Numbered from the stretch's first letter, positions 1 through 11,448 are shown. The stretch: DNA of 64,000 nt from Acinetobacter vivianii (GCF_014635885.1 NZ_BMDR01000001.1:558001-622000); one strand, 5' to 3'. The notes: a model not told the origin generated them from the letters alone. Numbers and translations: made by a program.

Positions 1-1577
<1,577 letters not shown>

Positions 1578-2078
1578 ATGGCAAATAAAAAACTTTTAAT
1601 TTGTGCAGCACTGGCGACTGGTCTTTTATTAACTGCTTGTGTGAAAAAAGAAGAACCTAAAAACGAAGAGCAGCAAGAACAGTCAACGACTGAAACTCAG
1701 CCACAACCTGAGCCTGAAAAAATTCAGGAGTTTGAATCGTTAGAAAGTGTTGATAAGCAAGAAGCTCCAGCGCCTGCTGTTGAAACAACGCGCGAAGAAA
1801 CTGCAAATACGACCACTGAAATTCGTCGTGAAATCCATCCTGCGCAGACTGAAACGCCTGCTGCAACTGAAACTCCACGTACTGAACAACCAAAACCAGC
1901 AAAAACAGAACAGCCTAAAGCTGAGCAACCTGTAAAAGCTGAACCAAAACCAGCTAAAGTAGAGCAGCCTAAAGCTGAACAAACTGCAAAAGCACCAAAA
2001 TCATCTACACCAGCTCAAAGTGAAGATGATGCTGTTGCTGCCGCAATTGCTGCTGCTACACCTGCATTAAACAACTAA
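1578..2078 (+). CDS. Low-complexity charged lipoprotein of unknown function
   Basis: The 166-residue product begins with a lipoprotein signal peptide; the lipobox LLTAC predicts lipidation at Cys21. The rest is almost entirely Glu, Lys, Ala, Pro, Thr and Gln, without predicted fold, and contains repeated blocks of the form PKAEQ and KPAK (residues about 95-135). Such a composition suggests an extended, disordered periplasmic spacer attached to a membrane, but no function can be assigned. It stands alone: divergent from pyrG, and convergent with the hydrolase gene at 2148, from which it is separated by a terminator. Start chosen at the ATG that gives the signal peptide. Confidence 0.8.
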   Translation: MANKKLLICAALATGLLLTACVKKEEPKNEEQQEQSTTETQPQPEPEKIQEFESLESVDKQEAPAPAVETTREETANTTTEIRREIHPAQTETPAATETPRTEQPKPAKTEQPKAEQPVKAEPKPAKVEQPKAEQTAKAPKSSTPAQSEDDAVAAAIAAATPALNN

Positions 2079-2092
2079 TGTTATTGCTTGCT

Positions 2093-2136
2093 AAAAAAGC
2101 CATGAACCGCGTTTGTTGCAGTTCATGGCTTTTTTA
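2093..2136. terminator. Bidirectional rho-independent terminator
   Basis: A-rich arm plus GCCATGAAC, 13-base loop, GTTCATGGC and a T run (2130-2135). It sits between convergent genes and can serve both, since the A run becomes a U run on the other strand. Confidence 0.9.
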
Positions 2137-2147
2137 TTTCTACATTA

Positions 2148-3233
2148 TTAATAATTCTTAAAAAAATCAGACATCAAACGTGAAGCCCAAGATTTCACAC
2201 TTAACGTTTCATAGAAGCCACAATGGCTACCCTTCTTCGTCGTTACCACAGCAATATTTTCCATATGCTGAATTGCATCTTTATACGGTTCCAGATTCTT
2301 GATTGAACAGACAGGATCATCTTCTGCATTCAAAATCATCAATGGAATTTTGACATTTTCAAATACATAGATCGGGTTGATTGCCTGACAATAACTTTGA
2401 TAATCCTGAAATCCAGCCATTTCAAAGTATTCTTTTTCAAATTCTTCCAAGCTGGTGGTTGTCAGCACCTTTTCTACAGAAGCAAGTTGCCCCCATGTAG
2501 CCTGATACGGATAGATAAAGTACTTAAAAAGCTTCTTGGTCATCATTTTGCTATAAAAAGGATGGACATTTTTAAAGCCAATTTCAGTGTTATAACCTGG
2601 ACACATTGCAAAGGCAGCTTTGAAAGGTGTGTCTGCACCTTGCTCACCTAGATAGCGCACTAACAAACCTGTACCCGCAGAAGAACCGACAGCATATAAG
2701 TCTGAGTCTGGAAATAAGCTTTGAATATGTGCCAATTGTTCTTTTAAATCACTGGTCGAACCAAACAATGAAATACGTGGTACAGGCATCGGTAAACCTG
2801 CATGACCACGGCGTAAACACAGTGCGATTCTCCACCCTGTATATTCATGCAGGTCTTTAACCAGCTCCCGCATACTTTCAGGTGTTCCTGTAATGGTATG
2901 CATAATCACAACAGTCGGCGTCTCTGGCGGTAAGTCATATCCATACCATGCGATTGCCGTTACACCACCATCCTGCATCTGTAATTGTTCGATTCGATCA
3001 TATTCAAGCTTGATCATTTTCTTTCGAATCACATCAAAATACAGCAAATGTAGATGTGTATTACTTAGCCATGGCGTTGGACGATATTTTTGCTTTAATT
3101 GAGGTAATTTTTCCAGCACATCCTTAATCTTCCCTTGCGGGTCATAATACATTTTCGGCTGTTCAGCACCGAGTACCGTATCAAAGAGTTCTGAACCTAA
3201 CACTTTTATTTTGTCTAAAGCAGATATACCCAT
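2148..3233 (-). CDS. YheT/EMB8-type alpha/beta hydrolase
   Basis: The protein is an alpha/beta hydrolase of the YheT/ABHD family, members of which act as esterases or lipases on mostly unknown substrates. The fold markers are an HTITG oxyanion region, the nucleophile elbow GSSAG in the middle, an acidic residue in NAEDDP and a C-terminal His in KKGSHCGF. I choose the ATG at 3233 (361 residues) because AGAGGCGG precedes it; the frame stays open upstream to a TTG at 3299, but that start would overlap the upstream gene and has no ribosome site. The SGNH hydrolase gene lies 14 bases upstream on the same strand, so the two are probably co-transcribed. Substrate unknown. Confidence 0.85.
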   Translation of the reverse strand: MGISALDKIKVLGSELFDTVLGAEQPKMYYDPQGKIKDVLEKLPQLKQKYRPTPWLSNTHLHLLYFDVIRKKMIKLEYDRIEQLQMQDGGVTAIAWYGYDLPPETPTVVIMHTITGTPESMRELVKDLHEYTGWRIALCLRRGHAGLPMPVPRISLFGSTSDLKEQLAHIQSLFPDSDLYAVGSSAGTGLLVRYLGEQGADTPFKAAFAMCPGYNTEIGFKNVHPFYSKMMTKKLFKYFIYPYQATWGQLASVEKVLTTTSLEEFEKEYFEMAGFQDYQSYCQAINPIYVFENVKIPLMILNAEDDPVCSIKNLEPYKDAIQHMENIAVVTTKKGSHCGFYETLSVKSWASRLMSDFFKNY

Positions 3234-3247
3234 ATCCAATACCGCCT

Positions 3248-3967
3248 CTAACGATGAGTAAATGTTTGCTGCACTAAAGTAGCGACCTGTTTTCCCCAAA
3301 TTGCATAAATTTCTTTGCCAGGATGAAAACCATCACTGGCCATTGGCAAATTCATCGCCTGAAAAGTTTCTACATCATATTGAATGAAATGAAATTGCGG
3401 CTGCGGCGCCAGCCATTGTTGTAATACTTGATTCATTTGTGCTGCATATTTTCCAAATAGCCAAGCCAATGGATTCGGTAAAGCTGGAAAATGCTGCATT
3501 GGCGGTACACCAGACACAATAATCAGCTTGGGTTGAAACTGTTGTTGTATATAGCTAAAAAGTTGTTGTTGCTGTTTCAACCAAGACTTTGCTGAAGTCA
3601 GCTTAGTGACATCATTAACACCGATTGAGGTGACGATTACATCATAACATTGCTGATCTAACTGTTGTACTGTTTGGTAAATTTGCTGAGTAGTATCACC
3701 TGTTTTTGCCTGTAATTTCCACTGCAAGCGATATTCATTCTGTAATTCGGAAATGATCGCTCCTGATAAAGCGTCTTGTTGAGTATCAACACCCACGCCA
3801 GCCGCCGCTGAATCACCTAAGATCAATAAAGACAGCGGTTGTCCCTCACCAGTCGTACCTGCGCGCTCTCCACGGGCTTCTAACAGACGTGGTGTATTTT
3901 TACGAACTTTCGTACCCTGAATGAGTAATATAGGTAATAAAGCCAAAGTTGAAAGTTTTAACCACAT
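3248..3967 (-). CDS. SGNH/GDSL hydrolase with N-terminal membrane anchor
   Basis: The 239-residue protein carries the SGNH blocks: GDSAAAGVG (block I, catalytic Ser) near residue 51, GVND (block III, Asn) near 116, and DGFHPG (block V, catalytic Asp and His) near 212. The N-terminus is a hydrophobic segment after a Lys, read as a signal anchor or uncleaved signal peptide, so the enzyme probably faces the periplasm. SGNH hydrolases deacylate esters, often of lipids or polysaccharides; the substrate cannot be told. It is the first gene of a pair with the YheT-like hydrolase, which suggests related lipid or ester chemistry (inference). Confidence 0.86.
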   Translation of the reverse strand: MWLKLSTLALLPILLIQGTKVRKNTPRLLEARGERAGTTGEGQPLSLLILGDSAAAGVGVDTQQDALSGAIISELQNEYRLQWKLQAKTGDTTQQIYQTVQQLDQQCYDVIVTSIGVNDVTKLTSAKSWLKQQQQLFSYIQQQFQPKLIIVSGVPPMQHFPALPNPLAWLFGKYAAQMNQVLQQWLAPQPQFHFIQYDVETFQAMNLPMASDGFHPGKEIYAIWGKQVATLVQQTFTHR

Positions 3968-4006
3968 TTTAAATCTCTGAATATTACTTAGGCTATTTTT
4001 AGTGCT

Positions 4007-4414
4007 TTAGTTGGGTTGATACTTGGCAAATCTTGCGCCCATCTTCTCTGCCAATGCTGCCAAACCACTCATCGGACGGATCATCACTTCAAAGTCGATG
4101 ATTTTCCCCTGATCATTAAAACGAATCATATCAATGCCTTTTAATGACTTACCACTCACATTGGCACTAAATTCCAGCACCACATTTTCACCTTCTTCGG
4201 TATAAAATTCACGGTGATAAGTAAAGTTCTCAAACACCTGAATCACATTGGTCAAAATAAAAAAGACCACATGCTTTCCTTCATAAGGCTTGTAAGCAAC
4301 TGGCGAGCGAAACACAACATCTTCCGCAAGCAAGTCATTTAAGCGAGATAAATCGCCAGCTTGAATCATTTCATGCCAGATCGCTAAGGTTTGTTTTGTT
4401 GTTTCAAGTGCCAT
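4007..4414 (-). CDS. NTF2-like / SnoaL-like small protein
   Basis: The 135-residue product has the size and sequence style of the NTF2 (cystatin-like cone) superfamily, with the opening helix TLAIWHEMIQAGDLSRLNDL and the following LAEDVVFRSPV strand typical of SnoaL-like proteins. These can be small isomerases or dehydratases, or simply ligand-binding proteins. I start at the ATG at 4414 because AAGGAAA precedes it; a TTG eight codons upstream has no ribosome site. It lies 68 bases downstream of fadH on the same strand, so it probably belongs to the PadR-linked module. Exact function unknown. Confidence 0.82.
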   Translation of the reverse strand: MALETTKQTLAIWHEMIQAGDLSRLNDLLAEDVVFRSPVAYKPYEGKHVVFFILTNVIQVFENFTYHREFYTEEGENVVLEFSANVSGKSLKGIDMIRFNDQGKIIDFEVMIRPMSGLAALAEKMGARFAKYQPN

Positions 4415-4442
4415 TGTTATTTTTCCTTCATATCTCAAAGTG

Positions 4443-4476
4443 AATGAGCACTTCCTCTCATGAGAAAATGCTCATT
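4443..4476 (-). other. Hairpin between fadH and the NTF2-like gene
   Basis: An inverted repeat (AATGAGCA at 4443-4450, TGCTCATT at 4469-4476) with a small inner repeat CTCA/TGAG. There is no T run on either side, so it is more likely a processing or partial-attenuation element than a terminator. Confidence 0.45.
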
Positions 4477-4482
4477 TCTACC

Positions 4483-6579
<2,097 letters not shown>

Positions 6580-6581
6580 TT

Positions 6582-6597
6582 ATGCAACATATTGCAT
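6582..6597. promoter_or_regulatory. Palindromic operator 2, likely PadR-family site
   Basis: ATGCAACATATTGCAT, the same outer sequence as operator 1, with half-sites ATGCAA/TTGCAT. It lies 36 bases before the PadR-type gene, so the regulator probably controls itself and fadH together. Confidence 0.7.
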
Positions 6598-6632
6598 AAT
6601 TCTGATGAGTCATTTTTTTATTATGGAACATC

Positions 6633-7193
6633 ATGTCACTCGCCCATGTTTTATTGACAAGCCTATTGGAGAAACCGAGCACAGGTTTTGAATTGGCTCG
6701 TCGCTTTGACCGTTCAATGGGCTTCTTTTGGAATGCGACTCATCAGCAAATCTATCGTGAACTCAATGGTATGCTGAAAAAAGGATGGATTTCGACATTA
6801 GAAGAACAAGCTGCAAATAGCCGAAAAAAAACCTACCAAGTTGAGCAACTGGGTAGAATACAACTGGCGGCATGGATTGAACAACAAAGCGAACCAGCAC
6901 AATTACGTGATGATCTTATGGTCAGGTTAAGGGCTGAGGCTCAACTGGGAGGCAATACCATTTTGCCTGAGTTGGAACGCCACTTATCCATCCATAAGGA
7001 AAAATTAAGCCTTTATCAAGCCATTCATGATAAAGATTTTAAAAATAGCCAACCCACCAACCGTGTGCTGTTCATCCATAAAATGATTCTTGAACTTGGT
7101 ATCATTACAGAAAGTGAATGGATAAAATGGTTGGAACAAATGATTCCTCAACTGAGAAAGTTTGAGGAAGCAAAAGATATTGGAGAACAATAA
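6633..7193 (+). CDS. PadR family transcriptional regulator
   Basis: The 186-residue protein is a PadR-type repressor: an N-terminal winged helix (residues 1 to about 80, with SLAHVLLTSLLEKPSTGFEL and YRELNGMLKKGWI) and a C-terminal helical dimerisation domain of the virulence-activator alpha type. PadR proteins repress nearby genes and release DNA on binding small, often aromatic or acyl ligands. It is transcribed divergently from fadH across two matched palindromes, and its stop codon overlaps the ATG of the hydrolase gene that follows (TAATG). Ligand unknown; a fatty-acid or aromatic compound is only inference. GGAAC precedes the start. Confidence 0.88.
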   Translation: MSLAHVLLTSLLEKPSTGFELARRFDRSMGFFWNATHQQIYRELNGMLKKGWISTLEEQAANSRKKTYQVEQLGRIQLAAWIEQQSEPAQLRDDLMVRLRAEAQLGGNTILPELERHLSIHKEKLSLYQAIHDKDFKNSQPTNRVLFIHKMILELGIITESEWIKWLEQMIPQLRKFEEAKDIGEQ

Positions 7194-8113
7194 TGCCATT
7201 TTATACCATGCCTGATCAGGAAAAATTATTTGTGCGACGCGTTGGCGAAGGTGAGCCTGTGCTGGTGTTGTCAGGTCTGGGCATGCAAAGCTGGCAATGG
7301 CTTCCTTTCTTATTTTCCAATCGCAAACAATATGAATTTATCATTCCAGACTGGCGCGGTTTTGGGGGGTCAAAGCATTGTGCGATTCCCAATATGGATG
7401 CAATTTCTAGCCACTGGAATGATGTTAATAGTCTGATCCAGCAACTAAAACTCGATCAGTTTATCCTGATGGGCTATTCCATGGGTGCAACCACAGCCAT
7501 GCATGGGATGAAACATGGCAATCTGGCTGAGAAACTCAAAGCCTATTTACATATTGATCAAACACCGAAGATCTCTGTCGATGACTCTTGGCAATATGGC
7601 TTATTCGGGCAGAAGCATCCTCAATTTAAACAGCTCTTGCTTGAAATTCAAACCCTATTACGCCAATACAAACATGCACAGAAGCTTGAAGATTTACCTG
7701 ATGATATTCGCTATAACCTAGTGAGCTTATGGGGGGCGTTTATCGAGCTTCAAGGCAGTAATAACTATAGTCCCAAGATTTTCAAACTGGCACTGAATCG
7801 TCCTTTCTTACAAAAGTATCTATTGCCGATTCAACGACTGGATTACTTGCTTTGGTATGTAGAAAACTATCTCAATCACAATGAAGATTATCGCGAAGCG
7901 ATTAGCCAGCTCAATTGCCCAACCACTTTCTTTATTGGTCGTGAATCTACCCTGTACCCTGAGACGGGACAAACCTTGATTGCAGAAAGTCTGGCAAATG
8001 CAACAGCTGTTTATTTTGAACGTTCTGGCCATACACCACTGATTACTGAACCGAGAAAGTTTAGTCAGGAAATCGGTCACTTTCTTGCAGCTCAATCTAT
8101 TCAAGCAGCCTGA
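7193..8113 (+). CDS. Alpha/beta hydrolase in the PadR operon
   Basis: The 306-residue protein has the alpha/beta hydrolase pattern: nucleophile elbow GYSMGATT, the strand DWRGFGGS before it, and a C-terminal catalytic His in RSGHTPLITEP with the preceding acid probably in FIGRESTLYP. It is translationally coupled to the PadR gene by a one-base stop/start overlap, and a terminator follows, so the two genes form an operon. It could be an esterase or a thioesterase-like enzyme acting with FadH, but the substrate cannot be seen. Confidence 0.86.
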   Translation: MPFYTMPDQEKLFVRRVGEGEPVLVLSGLGMQSWQWLPFLFSNRKQYEFIIPDWRGFGGSKHCAIPNMDAISSHWNDVNSLIQQLKLDQFILMGYSMGATTAMHGMKHGNLAEKLKAYLHIDQTPKISVDDSWQYGLFGQKHPQFKQLLLEIQTLLRQYKHAQKLEDLPDDIRYNLVSLWGAFIELQGSNNYSPKIFKLALNRPFLQKYLLPIQRLDYLLWYVENYLNHNEDYREAISQLNCPTTFFIGRESTLYPETGQTLIAESLANATAVYFERSGHTPLITEPRKFSQEIGHFLAAQSIQAA

Positions 8114-8125
8114 TTTTAAGCCAAT

Positions 8126-8154
8126 AAAAAAGCCAGTCTTCAACTGGCTTTTTT
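8126..8154. terminator. Bidirectional rho-independent terminator
   Basis: AAAAAAGCCAGT, five-base loop, ACTGGCTTTTTT. It separates the convergent hydrolase and DAHP synthase genes. Confidence 0.92.
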
Positions 8155-8158
8155 AACT

Positions 8159-9202
8159 TTATTTCTTATGTCGCATTTGTTCAGCAACATCGAGCAAAAC
8201 CTGTGCCGTTTTATCCCAACCTAAACAGCCATCTGTGACGGATTGACCATAAGTCATATCACAAGAGATTTTTTGATTACCATCCACCAGATGACTCTCA
8301 ATCATCACACCGCGTACTTTCGATTCCGCACGTTCGGCAATGATTTGCTGCAAGACTTGCGGTTGTTTTAATGGATCTTTAGCACTATTGCCATGACTAC
8401 AGTCAATCACAAGCGCTGGTAAATGCTTATGTTTGAAATGCATAGATTGAATCGATGCCAAATCATAATTAGTACCATGATTTGAGCCGCGCAAAATCAA
8501 GTGTGGCAATGGATTACCGGCACTATGCAGAATTGCAGGCAAACCTTGTTGGGTCATACCGAGAAATTGATGCCCGTTCATGGCAGACTGGATTGCATCT
8601 AAAGCAATCTGAATCGAGCCATCAGTCCCATTTTTGAAGCCGATGCTGTACGGCATGTGGCTGGCAATTTCACGATGAATTTGTGATTCACTGGTACGTG
8701 CACCAATTGCACCCCAAGCCAGCAAATCATCAAAGTAACCCGTTGCCATTGGACTTAAAATTTCACTAGCAATTGGCAAACCCTTTTCAACCAATTGTAA
8801 GTAAAGCGCACGAGACTTTTCTAAGCCCAGTTGTAAATCTGATGATCCATCTAAATTTGGATCATATAAAAAACCTTTCCAGCCTACTGTGGTACGTGGT
8901 TTCTCAATATATGCACGCATGACAAGGAAAATCTGATCTTTGACTTGTTCTTGGAGTTGTTGCAGACGATCAGCATATTCGAGTACTGCAATAGGATCAT
9001 GGATCGAGCAAGGCCCTGTAATCACCATTAAACGATGATCTTGTCCTGATAAAATATTTTGAATCGTTTGACGATGTTTTGAAATTTGCTGCGCCAGATT
9101 TGCAGACAAGGGATACTGCGCTTTGAGTTGTGATGGCAAGCTAAGCATTGATTCTTTTGTGTGTGTTTGTGGTTGTGTCAAAGCAGTATTTAAAGCATTC
9201 AT
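8159..9202 (-). CDS. aroG: 3-deoxy-7-phosphoheptulonate (DAHP) synthase, class I
   Basis: The enzyme condenses phosphoenolpyruvate and erythrose 4-phosphate, the first step of the shikimate pathway. Family signatures are clear: GPCSIHDP, RAYIEKPRTTVGWKG, WGAIGARTSESQIHRE, GFKNGTDGS and VMIESHLVDGNQ. With the ATG at 9202, preceded by AAGGA, the protein has 347 residues, close to E. coli AroF/G/H. The frame also opens at an ATG at 9244, which touches the stop of the leader peptide before it; that start would add 14 residues. Which amino acid inhibits it is not clear: the position of AroG Pro150 is Thr here, so the symbol is generic. Upstream lies a probable aromatic attenuator. Confidence 0.95.
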   Translation of the reverse strand: MNALNTALTQPQTHTKESMLSLPSQLKAQYPLSANLAQQISKHRQTIQNILSGQDHRLMVITGPCSIHDPIAVLEYADRLQQLQEQVKDQIFLVMRAYIEKPRTTVGWKGFLYDPNLDGSSDLQLGLEKSRALYLQLVEKGLPIASEILSPMATGYFDDLLAWGAIGARTSESQIHREIASHMPYSIGFKNGTDGSIQIALDAIQSAMNGHQFLGMTQQGLPAILHSAGNPLPHLILRGSNHGTNYDLASIQSMHFKHKHLPALVIDCSHGNSAKDPLKQPQVLQQIIAERAESKVRGVMIESHLVDGNQKISCDMTYGQSVTDGCLGWDKTAQVLLDVAEQMRHKK

Positions 9203-9216
9203 TTTCAATTCCTTTG

Positions 9217-9238
9217 GACTGGCCTTCTTCGCAGTCCT
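9217..9238 (-). promoter_or_regulatory. Hairpin just before the DAHP synthase ribosome site
   Basis: Perfect six-base arms GGACTG/CAGTCC with a ten-base loop, ending one base before the AAGGA ribosome site of the 9202 start. It has no T run, so if it acts it would act on translation. It also lies inside the longer 9244 reading frame. Confidence 0.45.
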
Positions 9239-9244
9239 TTTCAT

Positions 9245-9337
9245 TTATTTGAGCAAGTGTGATCTAAGTGATGTTGATTTTTTTGCAAAGTAGAACCAAG
9301 TAATCTTGCTAAAATATGAATAATTGAATGTATACAT
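9245..9337 (-). CDS. Second aromatic-rich leader peptide (30 residues)
   Basis: A short frame with a strong ribosome site (TAGGAGAAATACC before ATG at 9337) runs for 30 codons and ends in TAA at 9245-9247. It begins MYTFNYSYFSKITWFYF: nine of the first 17 residues are Tyr, Phe or Trp, far above expectation. It lies downstream of the terminator of the first attenuator and upstream of DAHP synthase. The stop codon is directly followed by an ATG (9244) in frame with the enzyme, so reinitiation or coupling is possible. I infer a sensor of charged aromatic tRNA supply. It is not a known protein family. Confidence 0.65.
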   Translation of the reverse strand: MYTFNYSYFSKITWFYFAKKSTSLRSHLLK

Positions 9338-9371
9338 GGTATTTCTCCTAAAATGATGATTGTTAAAGCAT

Positions 9372-9402
9372 AAAAAAACCTGATCGGTGTTGCCGATCAG
9401 GT
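9372..9402 (-). terminator. Attenuator terminator upstream of DAHP synthase
   Basis: Perfect ten-base stem ACCTGATCGG (9393-9402) with CCGATCAGGT (9378-9387), loop CAACA and seven T on the minus strand (9372-9378). It lies between the promoter and the gene it would switch off, about 170 bases before the coding start, so it is an attenuator rather than an end-of-gene terminator. Confidence 0.85.
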
Positions 9403-9464
9403 ATTAACTGGTTGGGCAACCCTTTTTGCTGCCCGAAACGCATCAGGCAACGATTAATATTGCC
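9389..9464 (-). promoter_or_regulatory. Competing pause and antiterminator pairings of the attenuator
   Basis: Segment 1, GGCAA at 9460-9464, overlaps the Trp and Gln codons of the leader. It pairs with TTGCC at 9446-9450. The same segment 2 (GTTGCCTGAT, 9442-9451) can instead pair with ATCGGCAAC at 9389-9397, which includes the 5' arm and loop of the terminator: nine pairs with one bulged T. A further hairpin, GGGCAGC/GTTGCCC (9428-9434 with 9414-9420), lies between. A ribosome stalled on the aromatic codons would cover segment 1 and favour antitermination. Confidence 0.65.
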
Positions 9465-9507
9465 AAAAATAAAAGTATGCGTTTGTGTTTACAGTATGCT
9501 TTAACAT
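9454..9507 (-). CDS. Aromatic leader peptide of the attenuator (17 residues)
   Basis: The frame reads MLKHTVNTNAYFYFWQY and stops at TAA (9454-9456). Six of its last seven residues are Tyr, Phe or Trp, exactly where a ribosome would have to stall to free the antiterminator segment. It starts about 33 bases after the inferred transcription start; no strong ribosome site is visible before the ATG, which is the weakest point. The arrangement copies that of the pheA and trp leaders of enterobacteria, but this sequence is not one I know. Confidence 0.68.
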   Translation of the reverse strand: MLKHTVNTNAYFYFWQY

Positions 9508-9545
9508 GTTTATTTCAAATATCTAAAAAACTGTGTCTAAGTATT

Positions 9546-9574
9546 AAATTACGCACTATTTCAGCATTTGACAA
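9546..9574 (-). promoter_or_regulatory. Candidate promoter of the DAHP synthase leader
   Basis: Minus-strand TTGTCA (9569-9574), 17-base spacer, TAATTT (9546-9551). The -35 box matches five of six, the -10 box only three of six. Transcription would begin near 9539. Confidence 0.5.
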
Positions 9575-9821
9575 GCATTTTTTGTGTTTTTTTAATCGTA
9601 ACTTAAAAATCCTGAAATTTGACCTTTGCCCGCTTAGCTCATAAAATAGATGAAAAATACATCAACCCGAGATTACGCCAATGAAGTAAGTCCTATTTTT
9701 ATCATCAAAATCCATTTTTCTTTTTTGATGTGCAAAATAGACTTATCTATCGTTTAGCGATTGTTATTCTAAAATTTATCTCTATCTCGCTATTTTGCAT
9801 ATCCTGTTTATGAGGTTTCTT

Positions 9822-11393
9822 ATGACTCAACAGGCATGTATCGTTTCAAATCTATCGCTTGAATTGGCACAGCACAAACTCTTCGATCATCTTTCATTCC
9901 AACTGCCCTTACATCAGTTTTGTGGATTGATTGGACGTAATGGTCAGGGTAAATCACTATTGATGTCTCTACTTCACGGGCAATCGACTGAACTCGCTTA
10001 TTCAGGCCAAATTTCATGGCAATGCCCACATCAGCATCTTGCGCAACTGCAACGTGTACAAGCCGATACCATTGCTCAAGCTTTAGATATTGAAGATTTA
10101 TATCAATGCTTTGAACGGATTCAGCAAGGTACTGCTTCATTTAACGATTATGATCGGGTTGAACATCTCTGGCATCTACCAACCGAATGGCAACAATTGT
10201 TAGAAAGTGCAGGATTACCTACAACACTCGATACTCCGACTCAACATTTGAGTGAAGGCCAAAAAACCAAGCTTGCCCTTTGTCGCTTATTCTTATTGAA
10301 AGATCATTATCTGCTTTTGGATGAACCTAGCAATCATCTGGATACTCAAGGACGACAATGGTTAATAGAGCAAATGGCGCAACATCCTACGGGTGGTTTA
10401 ATGATCAGTCATGACCGACAATTACTTTCTCATGTACAAGGTATTTTTGCCTTAAACCAGCTTGGTCTACATTACTATGGTGGCAATTACGCGCTCTATC
10501 AGCAACAACATCAGTTGCAAGTTGAAGCATTATCACATGCGGTGCAACAAGAGAAACGCGAGTTAAAACAGCTTAAAGAGCAACAACATCAAAGTCAGAT
10601 GAAAGCGCAAAAGCGGAAAAAAACAGGTGAAAAGTTAAGAGCCTCAGGTTCTCAGGCCCCGATCTTGCTGGATGCCAAGAAAGAACAATCTGAGCAATCT
10701 CTTTCGCACTTACGAAAACAACAGAGCAAACAGCTTGCAGATGCAAAAGATGAGTTACAGCAAAAACAAGCGCAACTGGAGCATCTTAAATCACAGTCTT
10801 TTGAATTTACTCAAACAACTGGTAAATCAGGTGAAATCTTACGCTGTCAGCAATTACAACTGACTTATGCAAAAACACAGCCAATTGATCTAGCCCTATC
10901 CGCTGGTGAAAAATTGCATTTAAGTGGCGCAAACGGTACGGGTAAATCCACTTTACTCAAAACCCTTCAAGGCTTAATCCCGCCACTTGCAGGAGAGATT
11001 TATTGCAAAGTAAGCGCTGTCTATCTGGACCAGAACCTTTCATTACTCAATGAAAATCTATCTGCTGTTGAATATCTATGTGGTATAGATTCAAATCTAA
11101 ACGAGCAACAGGCACGCACCCTATTAGGCAACCTACAAATCCGTAGAGATAAGGCATTGAGTCCTTTAACAAAATTGAGCGGTGGAGAACGCTTGAAAGT
11201 GGCATTATTGGGCTTAAAACAACAAGCAGTTGAGCTATTACTTCTCGATGAACCAGAGAACCATCTCGATATTGAATCTCGTGAGTTACTCGCCCAAGCG
11301 ATCCACTCTTTTAATGGCGCTGTGATACTGGTATCACACGATGAAAGCTTTGTTGCGGAATGCGGAATCCATGAAAGCTATGTACTCAGTTAA
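9822..11393 (+). CDS. ABC-F family ATPase (duplicated ATP-binding cassette)
   Basis: The 523-residue protein has two ABC domains and no membrane segment, the plan of ABC-F translation factors. The first has Walker A GRNGQGKS, signature LSEGQ and Walker B LLLDEPSNHLD; the second GANGTGKS, LSGGE and LLLDEPENHLD. Between them lies a long charged linker (about residues 240-330) rich in Gln, Lys and Glu. ABC-F proteins bind the ribosome E site and relieve stalling; some confer antibiotic resistance. The start at 9822 follows TGAGG; a TTG at 9795 is in frame but lacks a ribosome site. The gene stands alone, ending in a hairpin. Its specific target is not evident. Confidence 0.9.
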   Translation: MTQQACIVSNLSLELAQHKLFDHLSFQLPLHQFCGLIGRNGQGKSLLMSLLHGQSTELAYSGQISWQCPHQHLAQLQRVQADTIAQALDIEDLYQCFERIQQGTASFNDYDRVEHLWHLPTEWQQLLESAGLPTTLDTPTQHLSEGQKTKLALCRLFLLKDHYLLLDEPSNHLDTQGRQWLIEQMAQHPTGGLMISHDRQLLSHVQGIFALNQLGLHYYGGNYALYQQQHQLQVEALSHAVQQEKRELKQLKEQQHQSQMKAQKRKKTGEKLRASGSQAPILLDAKKEQSEQSLSHLRKQQSKQLADAKDELQQKQAQLEHLKSQSFEFTQTTGKSGEILRCQQLQLTYAKTQPIDLALSAGEKLHLSGANGTGKSTLLKTLQGLIPPLAGEIYCKVSAVYLDQNLSLLNENLSAVEYLCGIDSNLNEQQARTLLGNLQIRRDKALSPLTKLSGGERLKVALLGLKQQAVELLLLDEPENHLDIESRELLAQAIHSFNGAVILVSHDESFVAECGIHESYVLS

Positions 11394-11412
11394 TTTTTAG
11401 AGGACTTAATCT

Positions 11413-11440
11413 CAGCATGGTGACAATCTGCACCATGCTG
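11413..11440. terminator. Hairpin terminator between convergent genes
   Basis: CAGCATGGTG, eight-base loop, CACCATGCTG. A short T-rich stretch follows on the + side (ATGTTTATTT); the signal is moderate. Confidence 0.65.
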
Positions 11441-11448
11441 ATGTTTAT

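Noticed and set aside
1740..1982. Phe/Trp/Ser-rich frame antisense to the lipoprotein
   Set aside because: It is the complement of the Glu/Lys/Ala-rich codons and has no start signal.
9426..9644. 72-codon plus-strand frame opposite the DAHP synthase leader
   Set aside because: It runs antisense to the attenuator, lacks a ribosome site and has improbable composition.
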